Source: CAYJEQ01 sp964371155 (lineage in GTDB: Bacteria > Bacillota > Clostridia > Oscillospirales > Ruminococcaceae). Taken from it: a DNA stretch of 64,000 bases. Positions 7,671 to 16,204 of this stretch are shown piece after piece; within the stretch, counting starts at the first letter, position 1, and every line of letters starts with the position of its first letter. Under the pieces are notes generated by a model. It ran no database searches and was not told the DNA's origin. It saw only the letters and a list, made by a program, of their open reading frames with translations. The stretch covers positions 1 to 64,000 of the forward strand of contig CAYJLI010000002.1 of the NCBI GenBank assembly GCA_964371155.1. Reading direction: 5' to 3'. The translations under genes were made by a program, and so were the position numbers.

Positions 7671-9493
7671 TGAGTTTTGTTAAAGATTTTATAGCACCTA
7701 TATCGGTACTTACTGTTATATGTATTGTTGTATCTGGGATACTTTCCTATGTTTATGGCATTACACAACCAATAATTTTACAAAGAAGAGCGGAAGAAGC
7801 CACAGCGGCAAGACTTGAAGTGCTTGCGGCAGCAGATGATTTTACACTGGAAGAGCTTGCTGAAATGCCCGATAAAGGCGTAGAAATTTACAGTGCTAAT
7901 AATGGTGCAGGCTATGCTGTTACTGCAAATGGTAGAGGTTACGGCGGTGATGTTACTGTAATGTTCGGTATTACCTCTGAGGGTACAATCGAAAAGGTAA
8001 AAGTGCTAAACCACACTGAAACCCCTGGACTTGGCACAAAGGTAACTGATTCCGAAGAATACCTTGCACAATATGTGGGCAAGGATGCGGCACTCGAAGG
8101 GATAGACTCTGTAAGTGGTGCAACTGTATCATCTAATGCACTTCTATCTGCGGCAAATACAGCGTTTGAAATGTATGCAGAAGGAGCGGGTGTTGAGCTT
8201 TCAGTACCGGAAAGAGCTCCTGTTGACCCTGCAGTGCTATCACAAGTTTATCCAAATGTAGCATCGTTCACAAGGCTTGAAGCGGCGGGCGAAGTTTACA
8301 AAGCTGATGAAGTAGGCTATGTATATGTAGGTTCTGAATCAGGATTTATCGGCCCAATCACAATAGCAGTCGGGCTTGATAATGACGGTGCAATAACTAA
8401 TATAGCATTTGCCGAAATAAATGAAACTGCTGGATATGGTAGCCAACTTACAGAAGAAAGCTATCTTGCAGGATATGTTGGTAAAAAATCAGGGGATGAG
8501 CTCGACAGCATTTCAGGCTCAACAATATCCTCAGATGCATTTAACACAACTATAAATAATGCCCTTGATGAGTTTGCAACCTATAAAGATGCTATGGCAC
8601 GCATAGGTGGTGAGGCAGAAGTAATACCATCGGATGAACCTGTTGAAGAAACAAGCACTCAAGTGAGCAGTGATGAAATTTCAATGTCACTTGATGCTGC
8701 TATGGAAAGAATTTTCCCAGGTGAAGTAGAGTTTGCTAAACTTAACAAAGATGGAACAATCTATAAAGCAGGCGATTTAGGCTATGTGTATACTGGCAGT
8801 GAGCAAGGCTTTGTAGACGAGATTGCTTTAGCTGTTGGACTTGATAATGATGGTGCAATAGCAGGCGTTGTAATCACAAGCTTAAAAGAAACAGTGGGCT
8901 TTGGCACAAAGCTTGCAGACCTTGATTATCTTGCAAGCCTCTATGGCAAAACCTCAGCAGATACACTCGACACTATTTCAGGTGCAACAGTATCCTCAGA
9001 AGCATTCAATGCGGTATTAACATCTGCATTTGAAAATTACGAAACTTACAAAGATGCAACGCCATTTGAAGGCGATGATTCTGAAAGCACAGAAGTTAGC
9101 AGTGAAATTGATACAGTTTCACTTGAGGCAATGAAGCAAATTTTCTCTGGTGAAGTAGAGTTTACTCAGCTTGACACAGAAGGAAAAATGTATAAAGCAG
9201 GCGATGTAGGCTATGCATATGCAGGCAGTGAAAAAGGCTTTGTGGACGAGATTGCAGTAGTTGTTGGAATTGATAATAATGGCGCAATTGCAGGCGTTGT
9301 AATTACAAGCTTAAAAGAAACCGACGGCTTTGGAACAAAGCTTCAAGAAGCTGATTACCTTGCAAGCCTAAATGGTAAAACCTCAGCAGATACACTCGAC
9401 ACTATTTCAGGTGCAACAGTATCCTCAGAAGCATTCAATGCAGTACTAACATCTGCATTTGAAAATTACGAAACTTACAAAGGGGGAGAATAG
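7670..9493 (+). CDS. rnfG: RnfG with four tandem FMN-binding domains
   Basis: A 607-residue protein where ordinary RnfG has about 190 to 210. One N-terminal membrane helix is followed by four FMN_bind domains facing outside. Predicted FMN-accepting threonines are T152 (SGATVSS), T285 (SGSTISS), T440 and T583 (both SGATVSSEAFN), spaced 133, 155 and 143 residues. Domains 3 and 4 are near-identical and look recently duplicated; low-complexity linkers rich in E, S and V separate 2 from 3 and 3 from 4. Known of the family: RnfG carries one covalent FMN in the electron path. Inferred: a multi-flavin chain extending away from the membrane. The ATG overlaps the rnfD stop. Confidence 0.93.
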   Translation: MSFVKDFIAPISVLTVICIVVSGILSYVYGITQPIILQRRAEEATAARLEVLAAADDFTLEELAEMPDKGVEIYSANNGAGYAVTANGRGYGGDVTVMFGITSEGTIEKVKVLNHTETPGLGTKVTDSEEYLAQYVGKDAALEGIDSVSGATVSSNALLSAANTAFEMYAEGAGVELSVPERAPVDPAVLSQVYPNVASFTRLEAAGEVYKADEVGYVYVGSESGFIGPITIAVGLDNDGAITNIAFAEINETAGYGSQLTEESYLAGYVGKKSGDELDSISGSTISSDAFNTTINNALDEFATYKDAMARIGGEAEVIPSDEPVEETSTQVSSDEISMSLDAAMERIFPGEVEFAKLNKDGTIYKAGDLGYVYTGSEQGFVDEIALAVGLDNDGAIAGVVITSLKETVGFGTKLADLDYLASLYGKTSADTLDTISGATVSSEAFNAVLTSAFENYETYKDATPFEGDDSESTEVSSEIDTVSLEAMKQIFSGEVEFTQLDTEGKMYKAGDVGYAYAGSEKGFVDEIAVVVGIDNNGAIAGVVITSLKETDGFGTKLQEADYLASLNGKTSADTLDTISGATVSSEAFNAVLTSAFENYETYKGGE

Positions 9494-9494
9494 T

Positions 9495-10160
9495 ATGAGT
9501 AAATTATCAATACTGACCAAAGGTCTTATAAAAGAAAATCCCGTACTTGTTTTACTACTTGGTACTTGTCCCGCTTTGGCGGTTACAACCCTTGCTGAAA
9601 ATGGCATCGGTATGGGTCTTGCGACAACTGTCGTACTACTCGGCTCAAATATCGTTATAGCACTTCTAAAAAATATCATCCCCGATAAAGTTCGTATTCC
9701 TTGTTACATCGTTGTAATAGCAGGATTTGTTACAGTGGTTGGATTTGTTGTAGAAGCCTATGCAAAATCTGTATACGACGCTCTCGGTATATTTTTACCG
9801 CTCATAGTGGTTAACTGTATCGTGCTTGGCCGTGCAGAGATGTTTGCAAGTAAAAACAGCGTGCTAAACTCAGCACTCGACGCTATTGGAATGGGTCTTG
9901 GATTTACACTTGCACTTTTTGCAATGGGAACAGTGAGAGAAATTATAGGTGCAGGCACATGGATGGGCATCACGCTTACAGCCGATTTATTTGACCCTGT
10001 TGCAATTTTTGCACTTGCTCCCGGTGGCTTCTTTGTTTACGGTTGCCTAATAGCTTTAATTAATAAGCTCACAGGCGGTAAGGCTATAAAGAAAAAAGAA
10101 TTTGGTTGCGCAGGTTGTCCAAGTGCTCCTGTATGCTCCCAAGTAGTGAAGGGAGAATAG
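9495..10160 (+). CDS. rnfE: Rnf complex subunit RnfE
   Basis: A 221-residue polytopic membrane subunit of Rnf, paired with RnfA around the membrane iron centre. Typical features: ENPVLVLLLGTCPALAVTT at the N-terminus, the central LPLIVVNCIVLGRAE with its cluster-ligating cysteine, and six expected helices. The ATG at 9495 is two bases after the rnfG stop, with GGGGGAG upstream. The C-terminal tail has a cysteine motif CAGCPSAPVC that lies beyond the last helix and could bind a metal; this is inferred. It is two bases from rnfA. Confidence 0.95.
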   Translation: MSKLSILTKGLIKENPVLVLLLGTCPALAVTTLAENGIGMGLATTVVLLGSNIVIALLKNIIPDKVRIPCYIVVIAGFVTVVGFVVEAYAKSVYDALGIFLPLIVVNCIVLGRAEMFASKNSVLNSALDAIGMGLGFTLALFAMGTVREIIGAGTWMGITLTADLFDPVAIFALAPGGFFVYGCLIALINKLTGGKAIKKKEFGCAGCPSAPVCSQVVKGE

Positions 10161-10161
10161 T

Positions 10162-10749
10162 ATGCAAACTTATATAGCGATTTTAATCGGCTCCATACTT
10201 GTAAATAACTTTGTATTATCTAAATTCTTAGGAATTTGTCCCTTCTTAGGAGTTTCTAAAAACCTCAATTCAGCAATAGGCATGAGTGGTGCCGTTATAT
10301 TTGTTTTAACACTTGCAACAGCAGTAACTCACCCCATTTACCACTATATACTAATGCCAGCGGACGGCTCAAGAGAGCTTGGCTATCTGCAAACAGTGGT
10401 ATTCATCCTTGTAATTGCTTCACTCGTACAGCTTGTTGAAATAATACTGAAGAAATATATACCTGCACTTCATTCTTCCCTCGGTGTATATCTTCCTCTA
10501 ATAACAACAAACTGTGCAGTGCTCGGTGCTACAATTCTAAACATAGACGAAGGCTACACATATATGGAATCACTTGTAAATGCTGTGGGAGCAGGACTTG
10601 GCTTCCTACTTGCAATGGTTCTATTCTCAGGTGTAAGGCAACGTTTAGAAGGTATCGACACCCCCGAATGCTTTAAAGGCATACCCATTACCCTTGTAGC
10701 GGCTTCGCTTGTGGCGGTGTCCTTCATGGGCTTTGGCGGTATGGTTTAA
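10162..10749 (+). CDS. rnfA: Rnf complex subunit RnfA
   Basis: A 195-residue polytopic membrane protein, homologous to RnfE and of standard length. FVLSKFLGICPFLGVSK contains the first conserved cysteine and LPLITTNCAVLGA the second. With RnfE these ligate an iron-sulfur centre inside the membrane in Rnf/Nqr structures. The start follows the rnfE stop by one base with GGGAG as ribosome binding site, so translation is probably coupled. Confidence 0.96.
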   Translation: MQTYIAILIGSILVNNFVLSKFLGICPFLGVSKNLNSAIGMSGAVIFVLTLATAVTHPIYHYILMPADGSRELGYLQTVVFILVIASLVQLVEIILKKYIPALHSSLGVYLPLITTNCAVLGATILNIDEGYTYMESLVNAVGAGLGFLLAMVLFSGVRQRLEGIDTPECFKGIPITLVAASLVAVSFMGFGGMV

Positions 10750-10784
10750 CCGATAACAGAATATATAGATAGGAGAAAAAGATT

Positions 10785-11591
10785 ATGAATGAAATTTTAA
10801 TCCCTGTTCTGATAGTGGCTGTAATCGGTGTACTTGCGGGACTCATACTTTCACTCGCATCAAAATTTATGTCAGTGCCGGTGGATGAAAGATTTAATAT
10901 TGTAAGAGAATGTTTGCCAGGTGCAAACTGTGGTGCATGTGGTTTTGCAGGTTGTGACGCTTACGCTAATGCAATAATCAACGATGGAGTAGCAACAAAC
11001 CTCTGTCCTCCAGGTGGTGCGGAGTGTGCTAAAAACTTAAGTAACGCAATGGGCGTTGAATTTGTTGAAGCTACACCTACATTTGCAGTTGTAAAATGTA
11101 AAGCTACATCGGAAAACACATCAAAAGCAACAGAATACACAGGCACAAAAACCTGTAAGGCTTGCTTCACACAATTTGGTGGAGACGAAACCTGTTCATA
11201 TGCCTGTATGGGATATGGTGACTGTAAAACTGTATGTGATTACGGAGCAGTTGAGATCATAGACGGGGTAGCAGTAATCAATAGAGATTTATGTGTTTCC
11301 TGTGGACTATGTGTAAAAGCTTGCCCTAAGAACATAATTGAAATCATACCAATGAAGAGCAATGTTGTAGTAACATGTTCCTCCTGTGATAAGGGTGGGG
11401 TAGCGAGAAAAGCATGTAAAGTTGCTTGTATCGGCTGTAAGAAATGCGAGAAAGCTTGTAAATTTGAAGCTATTACTATTGAGAACAACTTAGCTAAAAT
11501 CGACTACACAAAATGTGTAAACTGTCGCTTATGTGTTAAGGAGTGCCCAACTCAAGCAATTGTAACTTTTGAAAAAAGAAAAGCGAAATAA
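10785..11591 (+). CDS. rnfB: Rnf complex subunit RnfB, polyferredoxin
   Basis: A 268-residue subunit that receives electrons from reduced ferredoxin. An N-terminal membrane helix (about residues 5-26) is followed by the Fes-type motif C43, C49-x2-C52-x4-C57 and C74, then several ferredoxin-like 4Fe-4S motifs, including CVSCGLCVKACP, CIGCKKCEKAC and CVNCRLCVKECP. Length and order are normal. GATAGGAGAAAAAG precedes the ATG. It is the last gene of the operon and is followed by a strong terminator. Confidence 0.96.
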   Translation: MNEILIPVLIVAVIGVLAGLILSLASKFMSVPVDERFNIVRECLPGANCGACGFAGCDAYANAIINDGVATNLCPPGGAECAKNLSNAMGVEFVEATPTFAVVKCKATSENTSKATEYTGTKTCKACFTQFGGDETCSYACMGYGDCKTVCDYGAVEIIDGVAVINRDLCVSCGLCVKACPKNIIEIIPMKSNVVVTCSSCDKGGVARKACKVACIGCKKCEKACKFEAITIENNLAKIDYTKCVNCRLCVKECPTQAIVTFEKRKAK

Positions 11592-11601
11592 TGATGAAAT
11601 T

Positions 11602-11646
11602 TTTAAGGCTTAGTTATCTGTCGATGGTAGATAACTAAGCCTTAAA
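11602..11646 (+). terminator. Terminator of the apbE-rnf operon
   Basis: A perfect inverted repeat, AAGGCTTAGTTATCT and AGATAACTAAGCCTT around a 9-base loop, begins about 10 bases after the rnfB stop and is flanked by T-rich sequence. Confidence 0.8.
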
Positions 11647-11674
11647 TTTATATATTCTTTTAGCACTATAATAA

Positions 11675-11723
11675 ATGTTTGGGTGTCTTACCTCACTGTC
11701 GGCGAGGGAAGACACCCAAACAT
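11675..11723. terminator. Second hairpin terminator between convergent genes
   Basis: ATGTTTGGGTGTCTT pairs with AAGACACCCAAACAT across a roughly 19-base loop that itself contains CCTC/GAGG. T-runs follow on the plus strand. It lies between rnfB and the convergent LRR gene and can serve both strands. Confidence 0.65.
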
Positions 11724-11768
11724 ATTTTTACAATGATATTTCAATGATATCGCTTTTATTTTCCTATT

Positions 11769-13184
11769 TTAACCTATCCATAATCTTTCTCCTAAGTGCG
11801 CTACTGATGAGAAATCGGTGACATTTGTATAACCTAACATCAAATCAGTTAAATTAGCCATTCTGCCAAGTGGGCTAATATCGGATATAGGATTATCAGT
11901 CAAAACAATTAAATATAAAGGCTCAATAGTTGTTAGCGGAGTTGCGTCAGTTACATTATTTGATTCGAGTGATAATCTCATTAAAGCGGGCGCATTGCTT
12001 AAAGGTGTTAGATCACTTATTTGATTTTCACTAAGGTAGAGTTCACTTAATGAGGTCATATTAGAAGCAGTCGGAAGCGTTACTATCTCGTTGTTACCTG
12101 CCGTCAAAAAAGATAATTTCGTTAGATTACTTAAATTACTAAGATCGGTGATGTTGTTATCAGTTAATTCCATCGACTCCAAACTATTATAACTATTAAA
12201 AACTGGCACTTCTGTGATTTTATTTTCCGTCATCTTTAATTTAGTTAAATGCTCGAGGCTGGACAAAGCAGATATATCAGTAATCTCATTTCGGTTAAGA
12301 TTTATATAATTTAATTTTTTAAGCTCGGATAAAGGCGATATATCCGTGATACCGCAATCTGAAAGAGCTATACTTGTAATGTTTGGCATATGTTTCAAAT
12401 CATCAAGAGTAGTAATAGTAATATTCCCATCTGCATCAGTAATTCCATATTTTAAACTTTCCTCAATAGAGAGAGAAGGTAAAGTACCAAATTCGGTTAT
12501 GTCTGCAAGGTCCTCTAAAGGGATGGGATATTTTTGTTGCTCGAGCATACAACGAACAATGGCCTCAACAGTTGGGTCGGCAAATTCTACAACCTCATTT
12601 GCATTTGAAAATTCATCGGGCATAAAATATCCATTATAATCAAATCCGTAGCTATCAGTTTCCAGTCTTATTATTATAAGTCCGTATTCGGATGGCTTAT
12701 AATTTTGCTCTGTGAATATCCAAGTTAATGTATTATCTTCAAAAATATAGTCTGGAAAATGATATTCCTCATCTTCGTCTTGATATGTTGCCCAAAATTC
12801 GTCATCATCTTCTTCATAGTGAGCAGATACACTGTGGGGTGAAGAATAGAATTCGCCATAATTGTTAGAAGTGATATATGAACCTTCTCCTTCTCCCTCA
12901 AGCATATGGTATATTTCTATTTCACCATCTTTCTCATATAAAATTTTCTCAAGCTCTGGATGGTAAAATTCATATGTAGTTATCTCACCATCTTCTGTTA
13001 TGATGAATATTCCGCCATCGACACTGGCAGACATCTTTGTTGCATCTTCGCTCGGTGTGTTATCAGATATTTGGCTATGACTGTTTTCGTCAACAGTGTC
13101 ATTAACTGAATTTTCTGTGTTAGAGCAAGCAGTAAAAGTGAATATCATAGCACCAACAAACAATAAACTAATTATCTTTTTCAT
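11769..13184 (-). CDS. Leucine-rich-repeat lipoprotein
   Basis: A 471-residue exported lipoprotein with lipobox FTAC after a hydrophobic signal. Residues of roughly 25-45 form a Ser/Thr/Asp-rich linker, and residues 50-200 form an acidic, Tyr-rich domain of unknown fold. From about residue 250 to the end run some nine repeats of about 22 residues in internalin style (LxxLxLxxNxIxDIxxLxx), as in LNYINLNRNEITDIS. The likely role is binding at the cell surface; the ligand is unknown. It is monocistronic, convergent with the rnf operon and divergent from padR. Confidence 0.85.
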   Translation of the reverse strand: MKKIISLLFVGAMIFTFTACSNTENSVNDTVDENSHSQISDNTPSEDATKMSASVDGGIFIITEDGEITTYEFYHPELEKILYEKDGEIEIYHMLEGEGEGSYITSNNYGEFYSSPHSVSAHYEEDDDEFWATYQDEDEEYHFPDYIFEDNTLTWIFTEQNYKPSEYGLIIIRLETDSYGFDYNGYFMPDEFSNANEVVEFADPTVEAIVRCMLEQQKYPIPLEDLADITEFGTLPSLSIEESLKYGITDADGNITITTLDDLKHMPNITSIALSDCGITDISPLSELKKLNYINLNRNEITDISALSSLEHLTKLKMTENKITEVPVFNSYNSLESMELTDNNITDLSNLSNLTKLSFLTAGNNEIVTLPTASNMTSLSELYLSENQISDLTPLSNAPALMRLSLESNNVTDATPLTTIEPLYLIVLTDNPISDISPLGRMANLTDLMLGYTNVTDFSSVAHLGERLWIG

Positions 13185-13344
13185 AATATATATCCTCTCT
13201 AATCTTTGATTTGCTTCGATTAATTAATAAACTAAATAGAATGGTGAATAATTATTGGGTTTATAATATTAAATAACCTCACCTAAGCATAACCCATTTC
13301 ACAAACATTTTCAAGCATTCCTATAAAATTATATACTTTTTCAA

Positions 13345-13383
13345 ATAATATACCTTGACAGGCGAGGTATATTATAGTATTAT
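13345..13383 (+). promoter_or_regulatory. Promoter with large palindromic operator of the padR operon
   Basis: TTGACA at 13355-13360 and TATTAT at 13378-13383 have a 17-base spacer. A perfect palindrome with 11-base arms, ATAATATACCT (13345-13355) and AGGTATATTAT (13365-13375) around 9 bases, covers the start of the -35 element and most of the spacer. PadR regulators bind such dyads and commonly repress their own promoters; autoregulation here is inferred. Confidence 0.7.
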
Positions 13384-13424
13384 GTAATTGTAAAATAAAT
13401 CAGCCAAAGAAAAGAGGTGTAATA

Positions 13425-13748
13425 ATGCTGATAATTTCCGATGTCATAAGAGGATATACCGATTCAATAATTTTAGCACAGCTTTATAAAAAAGACAGCT
13501 ACGGCTATGAAATAAACAAAATAATACAAAGTGCCACAAAAAATGAATTTGAGCTAAAGGAAGCCACCCTCTATACAGCCTTTAGACGACTTGAAAGCGG
13601 TGGATATATAGTTTCGTATTGGGGCGATGAAAACACAGGCGCAAGACGAAGATACTACACAATAACCGAGCAGGGCAGGGCACTTTACAAAGAAAATTAT
13701 GCCGACTGGAATAGGGCAAAAGAGATGATTGATATTTTACTTAAATAA
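13425..13748 (+). CDS. PadR family transcriptional regulator
   Basis: A 107-residue winged-helix regulator. Motifs typical of PadR: LAQLYKKDSYGYEINK, ATLYTAFRRLESGGYI as the recognition region, and ARRRYYTITEQGRALY as the wing. AAGAGGTGT precedes the ATG at 13425. It is the first gene of a three-gene set with a DUF1700 membrane protein and a DUF4097 protein, a common arrangement in Firmicutes in which PadR controls the set. The palindrome upstream is the likely binding site. The inducer is unknown. Confidence 0.92.
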   Translation: MLIISDVIRGYTDSIILAQLYKKDSYGYEINKIIQSATKNEFELKEATLYTAFRRLESGGYIVSYWGDENTGARRRYYTITEQGRALYKENYADWNRAKEMIDILLK

Positions 13749-13762
13749 TTGGAGGTAGCAAA

Positions 13763-14488
13763 ATGAATAGGAAAATTTTAAACTATGTAAACGGACTCTT
13801 CTCCGATGTTCCAAGAACTAAAAAGTCGATGGAACTCAAAGAAGAAATACTCTCAAATATGAATGAGAGATATAATGATTATATATCCGAGGGAAAGAGT
13901 GAAAACGAAGCATATAGCTTAGTTATCTCAAATTTTGGCGATATTGATGAAATGCTAAGAGAAGTTATGCCGGATGCCGAATTTGTAAGAGAAGCAAATG
14001 TTCACCGAAGGAAGAAGGGGAGAAATATTGCCATTGCAGTCATGATGTATATACTCTCACCATTTATTCTCGTGGCTATATCAAGCCTTGGAGTATTCGC
14101 ATTTGGTAATGTCGCATTATTTGGTGCATTAGGAATTTTTGCAATGTTTACTTTTGTAGCGATAGCCACGGGGCTTTTAATCTACACTAATTTCTCAATT
14201 CCAAAAGAATATAAAGACTATAATAAATACCAAAGCAGTGATGACAGAATTGATAATATGATTAACACGAGCTTTGAAGAATTTGCAGGACCATATATGG
14301 GAAATAGCAAAGAAGCGAGAATGAGGAGAGCAATTAGTGGTACAATTTGGAGTATTGCACTGCTTACATATCTTGCAGTGAGCTTTTACACAGGCGCATG
14401 GGGTACTACATGGCTAATCTGGATAGCCTACATGGTTATTGATAGAATAGTTGGCGTTATATATGAAATGAGGAGAAATTATGAGTAG
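13763..14488 (+). CDS. DUF1700/HAAS-type membrane protein
   Basis: A 241-residue protein. The first 80 residues form the permease-prefix (HAAS) helical domain with SMELKEEILSNMNERYNDYI and the VISNFGDIDEML ending. Three or four membrane helices follow (around residues 90-115, 120-140, 195-212 and 215-232). The start has GGAGG 6 bases upstream. The end overlaps the next gene by eight bases. The family always sits beside PadR genes and is thought to act in envelope stress sensing or signalling; the exact function is unknown. Confidence 0.8.
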   Translation: MNRKILNYVNGLFSDVPRTKKSMELKEEILSNMNERYNDYISEGKSENEAYSLVISNFGDIDEMLREVMPDAEFVREANVHRRKKGRNIAIAVMMYILSPFILVAISSLGVFAFGNVALFGALGIFAMFTFVAIATGLLIYTNFSIPKEYKDYNKYQSSDDRIDNMINTSFEEFAGPYMGNSKEARMRRAISGTIWSIALLTYLAVSFYTGAWGTTWLIWIAYMVIDRIVGVIYEMRRNYE

Positions 14489-15311
14489 AACAGGGCTTTT
14501 ATGGATTAAATTAATAGTGCTAACACTCACATTAATATTAGTGTTGGGGTTTTTATTTCGAGGTATAATGGGGAATGGTTTTAACTTTTCACCAAATCAG
14601 ATAAACTTCTTTGGATTTAGTATACTTTCAGGTGATAGCACTATGAGCGGTAAAACTTATGAATTTGAAAACATAGATGAAATAGAAATATATGCAGTAG
14701 CACTTGATATTGTGATAGAAGAACATGATGGAGAAAATATAATACTTACCGATAATACCATAGTAAAAAATTCATCTGGGGAGACAAATAATACTGTAAA
14801 CAAAAATGGCTCAAAATTATATTTTGAACAACCGAGTAATTTCCCAACAAATCCACCAAAAGGTGAAGTAATAATAAAAGTGCCAAAGGGTAGTGTGATA
14901 GACTATACGCTTAGTACAGCCAGAAATATCACAGTGGATGTAGAAAACTTAGGCAGTGATAACGAAATAAGCACAGTTGATGGCAAAGTAATAGTAAATG
15001 GTGCAGGGGAGAAGCTGAGGCTAAATAGCATTGATGGTGACATTGAAGTAAAAGGAGCATACAATGAAATAAAAGCTGACAGCGTTGACGGTAACTTAAA
15101 TATTATGGCTGGAGGTATTACCGAGGAAATATCTATAAATACTATAGATGGCTCGGCGATAGTAACACTCACTGATGATGTAAAGTATAATGTGGAGTTT
15201 ACTTCATTAAGCGGAAGCTTTATCCCAAATAAAAATTATGAAACAAGCCATGGTAGTGATTTGCAGATTGATTATACCAGTATAAGTGGTGGTTTAAGTA
15301 TTTTGGATTGA
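14481..15311 (+). CDS. DUF4097 family beta-strand repeat protein
   Basis: A 276-residue protein with an N-terminal membrane anchor (about residues 8-28) and an extracellular part built of repeating short beta strands with the signature I-x-T/S-I-D-G (STVDGKVIVNG, NSIDGDIEVKG, DSVDGNLNI, NTIDGSAIV), typical of DUF4097 (LiaG-like) beta-helix proteins. The start overlaps the previous gene, suggesting coupled translation. It is the third gene of the PadR operon. A likely envelope-associated role is inferred from the neighbours. Confidence 0.85.
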   Translation: MSRTGLLWIKLIVLTLTLILVLGFLFRGIMGNGFNFSPNQINFFGFSILSGDSTMSGKTYEFENIDEIEIYAVALDIVIEEHDGENIILTDNTIVKNSSGETNNTVNKNGSKLYFEQPSNFPTNPPKGEVIIKVPKGSVIDYTLSTARNITVDVENLGSDNEISTVDGKVIVNGAGEKLRLNSIDGDIEVKGAYNEIKADSVDGNLNIMAGGITEEISINTIDGSAIVTLTDDVKYNVEFTSLSGSFIPNKNYETSHGSDLQIDYTSISGGLSILD

Positions 15312-15360
15312 GATTAATAAATTTAGTGAGTCCATCCAATTTAAAGATTAAAAATTTTAT

Positions 15361-15401
15361 ATGTAAATATGCCTCCGCTTTACACGGAGGCATATTTACA
15401 T
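15361..15401. terminator. Terminator after the padR operon
   Basis: ATGTAAATATGCCTCCG and CGGAGGCATATTTACAT form a 17-bp perfect stem with a CTTTACA loop. A-rich and T-rich flanks allow function on either strand. Confidence 0.75.
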
Positions 15402-15436
15402 ATAATAAAAAAACTATAAATAAATGCAATATATAA

Positions 15437-15465
15437 TTGACATTAAGGAAAATATATATTATAAT
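15437..15465 (+). promoter_or_regulatory. Consensus promoter of the XRE regulator gene
   Basis: TTGACA at 15437-15442 and TATAAT at 15460-15465 with a 17-base spacer. The spacer and -10 lie in an AT dyad (ATATATTATAATATGTAATAT), a possible site for the encoded regulator. Confidence 0.65.
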
Positions 15466-15487
15466 ATGTAATATAAGGAGGGTGGTT

Positions 15488-15688
15488 ATGAAAAACAAAA
15501 AAATGAAAATTGCACGCATAGAGTGCGATATGAATCAAGAAGAATTAGCGAAAGCTGTTGGTGTTACAAGACAAACAATAGGTTTAATCGAAGCTGGAAA
15601 TTATAACCCCACTCTTAATTTATGTATCGCAATATGCAAAGTGCTTGGAAGAACATTGAATGATTTATTTTGGGAGGAAACATTATGA
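15488..15688 (+). CDS. Small XRE-family DNA-binding regulator
   Basis: A 66-residue protein that is almost only a helix-turn-helix: RIECDMNQEELAKAVGVTRQ, then TIGLIEAGNYNPTLNLC and the ending LGRTLNDLFW. This is the YozG/Cro-like short regulator type. The ATG at 15488 follows AAGGAGGGTGG; the longer frame upstream has no site. The stop overlaps the next start as ATGA, so the two genes are translationally coupled. The regulator probably controls its own promoter and the membrane partner. Confidence 0.88.
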   Translation: MKNKKMKIARIECDMNQEELAKAVGVTRQTIGLIEAGNYNPTLNLCIAICKVLGRTLNDLFWEETL

Positions 15689-16137
15689 AAGGAAATGCAA
15701 TTAAAGATGAACGCATCATAGCTGAAAGAAGAAAAATTCAGAGCACGGGGTATAGTATCCTGGTCTATGCATTATTAATATCAATTTTGGTGCAGCAGTT
15801 TTTTCTCAGGTCACCGATAGAACAATATCTTGCAGAACTAATAATATTAATAGCTTCTGGGATTTACAATGCATACGGACACTACAAAAAAGGTATTGGT
15901 TTTTGGAATCCATCAGATCATGGAATGATGGAGACATTTAAAATCGCACTTCTATCGGGAATTGCATTTGCAGTATCCTTTGGATTTGTTACAGGTGTTT
16001 ATGAAACCAGTAGTTTGATAATGTATTTTGTAGTATATGTTGTTTTCACTTTTGTGTCACGCGTCATAATGATTAGAATAGAATATAAAAAGCAACAAAC
16101 AATAGATAAAGAGCTAAGTGATGATAGTCTAATTTAA
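15685..16137 (+). CDS. DUF6773-like small membrane protein
   Basis: A 150-residue protein. Charged N-terminus (KDERIIAERRKIQSTGY), four hydrophobic helices, and the conserved-looking IYNAYGHYKKGIGFW between helices 2 and 3. The ATG overlaps the stop of the XRE gene (ATGA), with GGGAGG upstream. XRE regulator plus small multispanning protein is a frequent pair in Firmicutes. Molecular function unknown; family name assigned from general resemblance. Confidence 0.65.
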   Translation: MKGNAIKDERIIAERRKIQSTGYSILVYALLISILVQQFFLRSPIEQYLAELIILIASGIYNAYGHYKKGIGFWNPSDHGMMETFKIALLSGIAFAVSFGFVTGVYETSSLIMYFVVYVVFTFVSRVIMIRIEYKKQQTIDKELSDDSLI

Positions 16138-16174
16138 TGAATTAAAGATTGTAAGCATTTTAGATTAAAGACTA

Positions 16175-16203
16175 TTGACAATATAAAATTTATATGGTAA
16201 ATT
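16175..16203 (+). promoter_or_regulatory. Promoter of the leucine operon
   Basis: TTGACA at 16175-16180 and TAAATT at 16198-16203 with a 17-base spacer, placed just before the T-box leader. Confidence 0.5.
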
Positions 16204-16204
16204 A

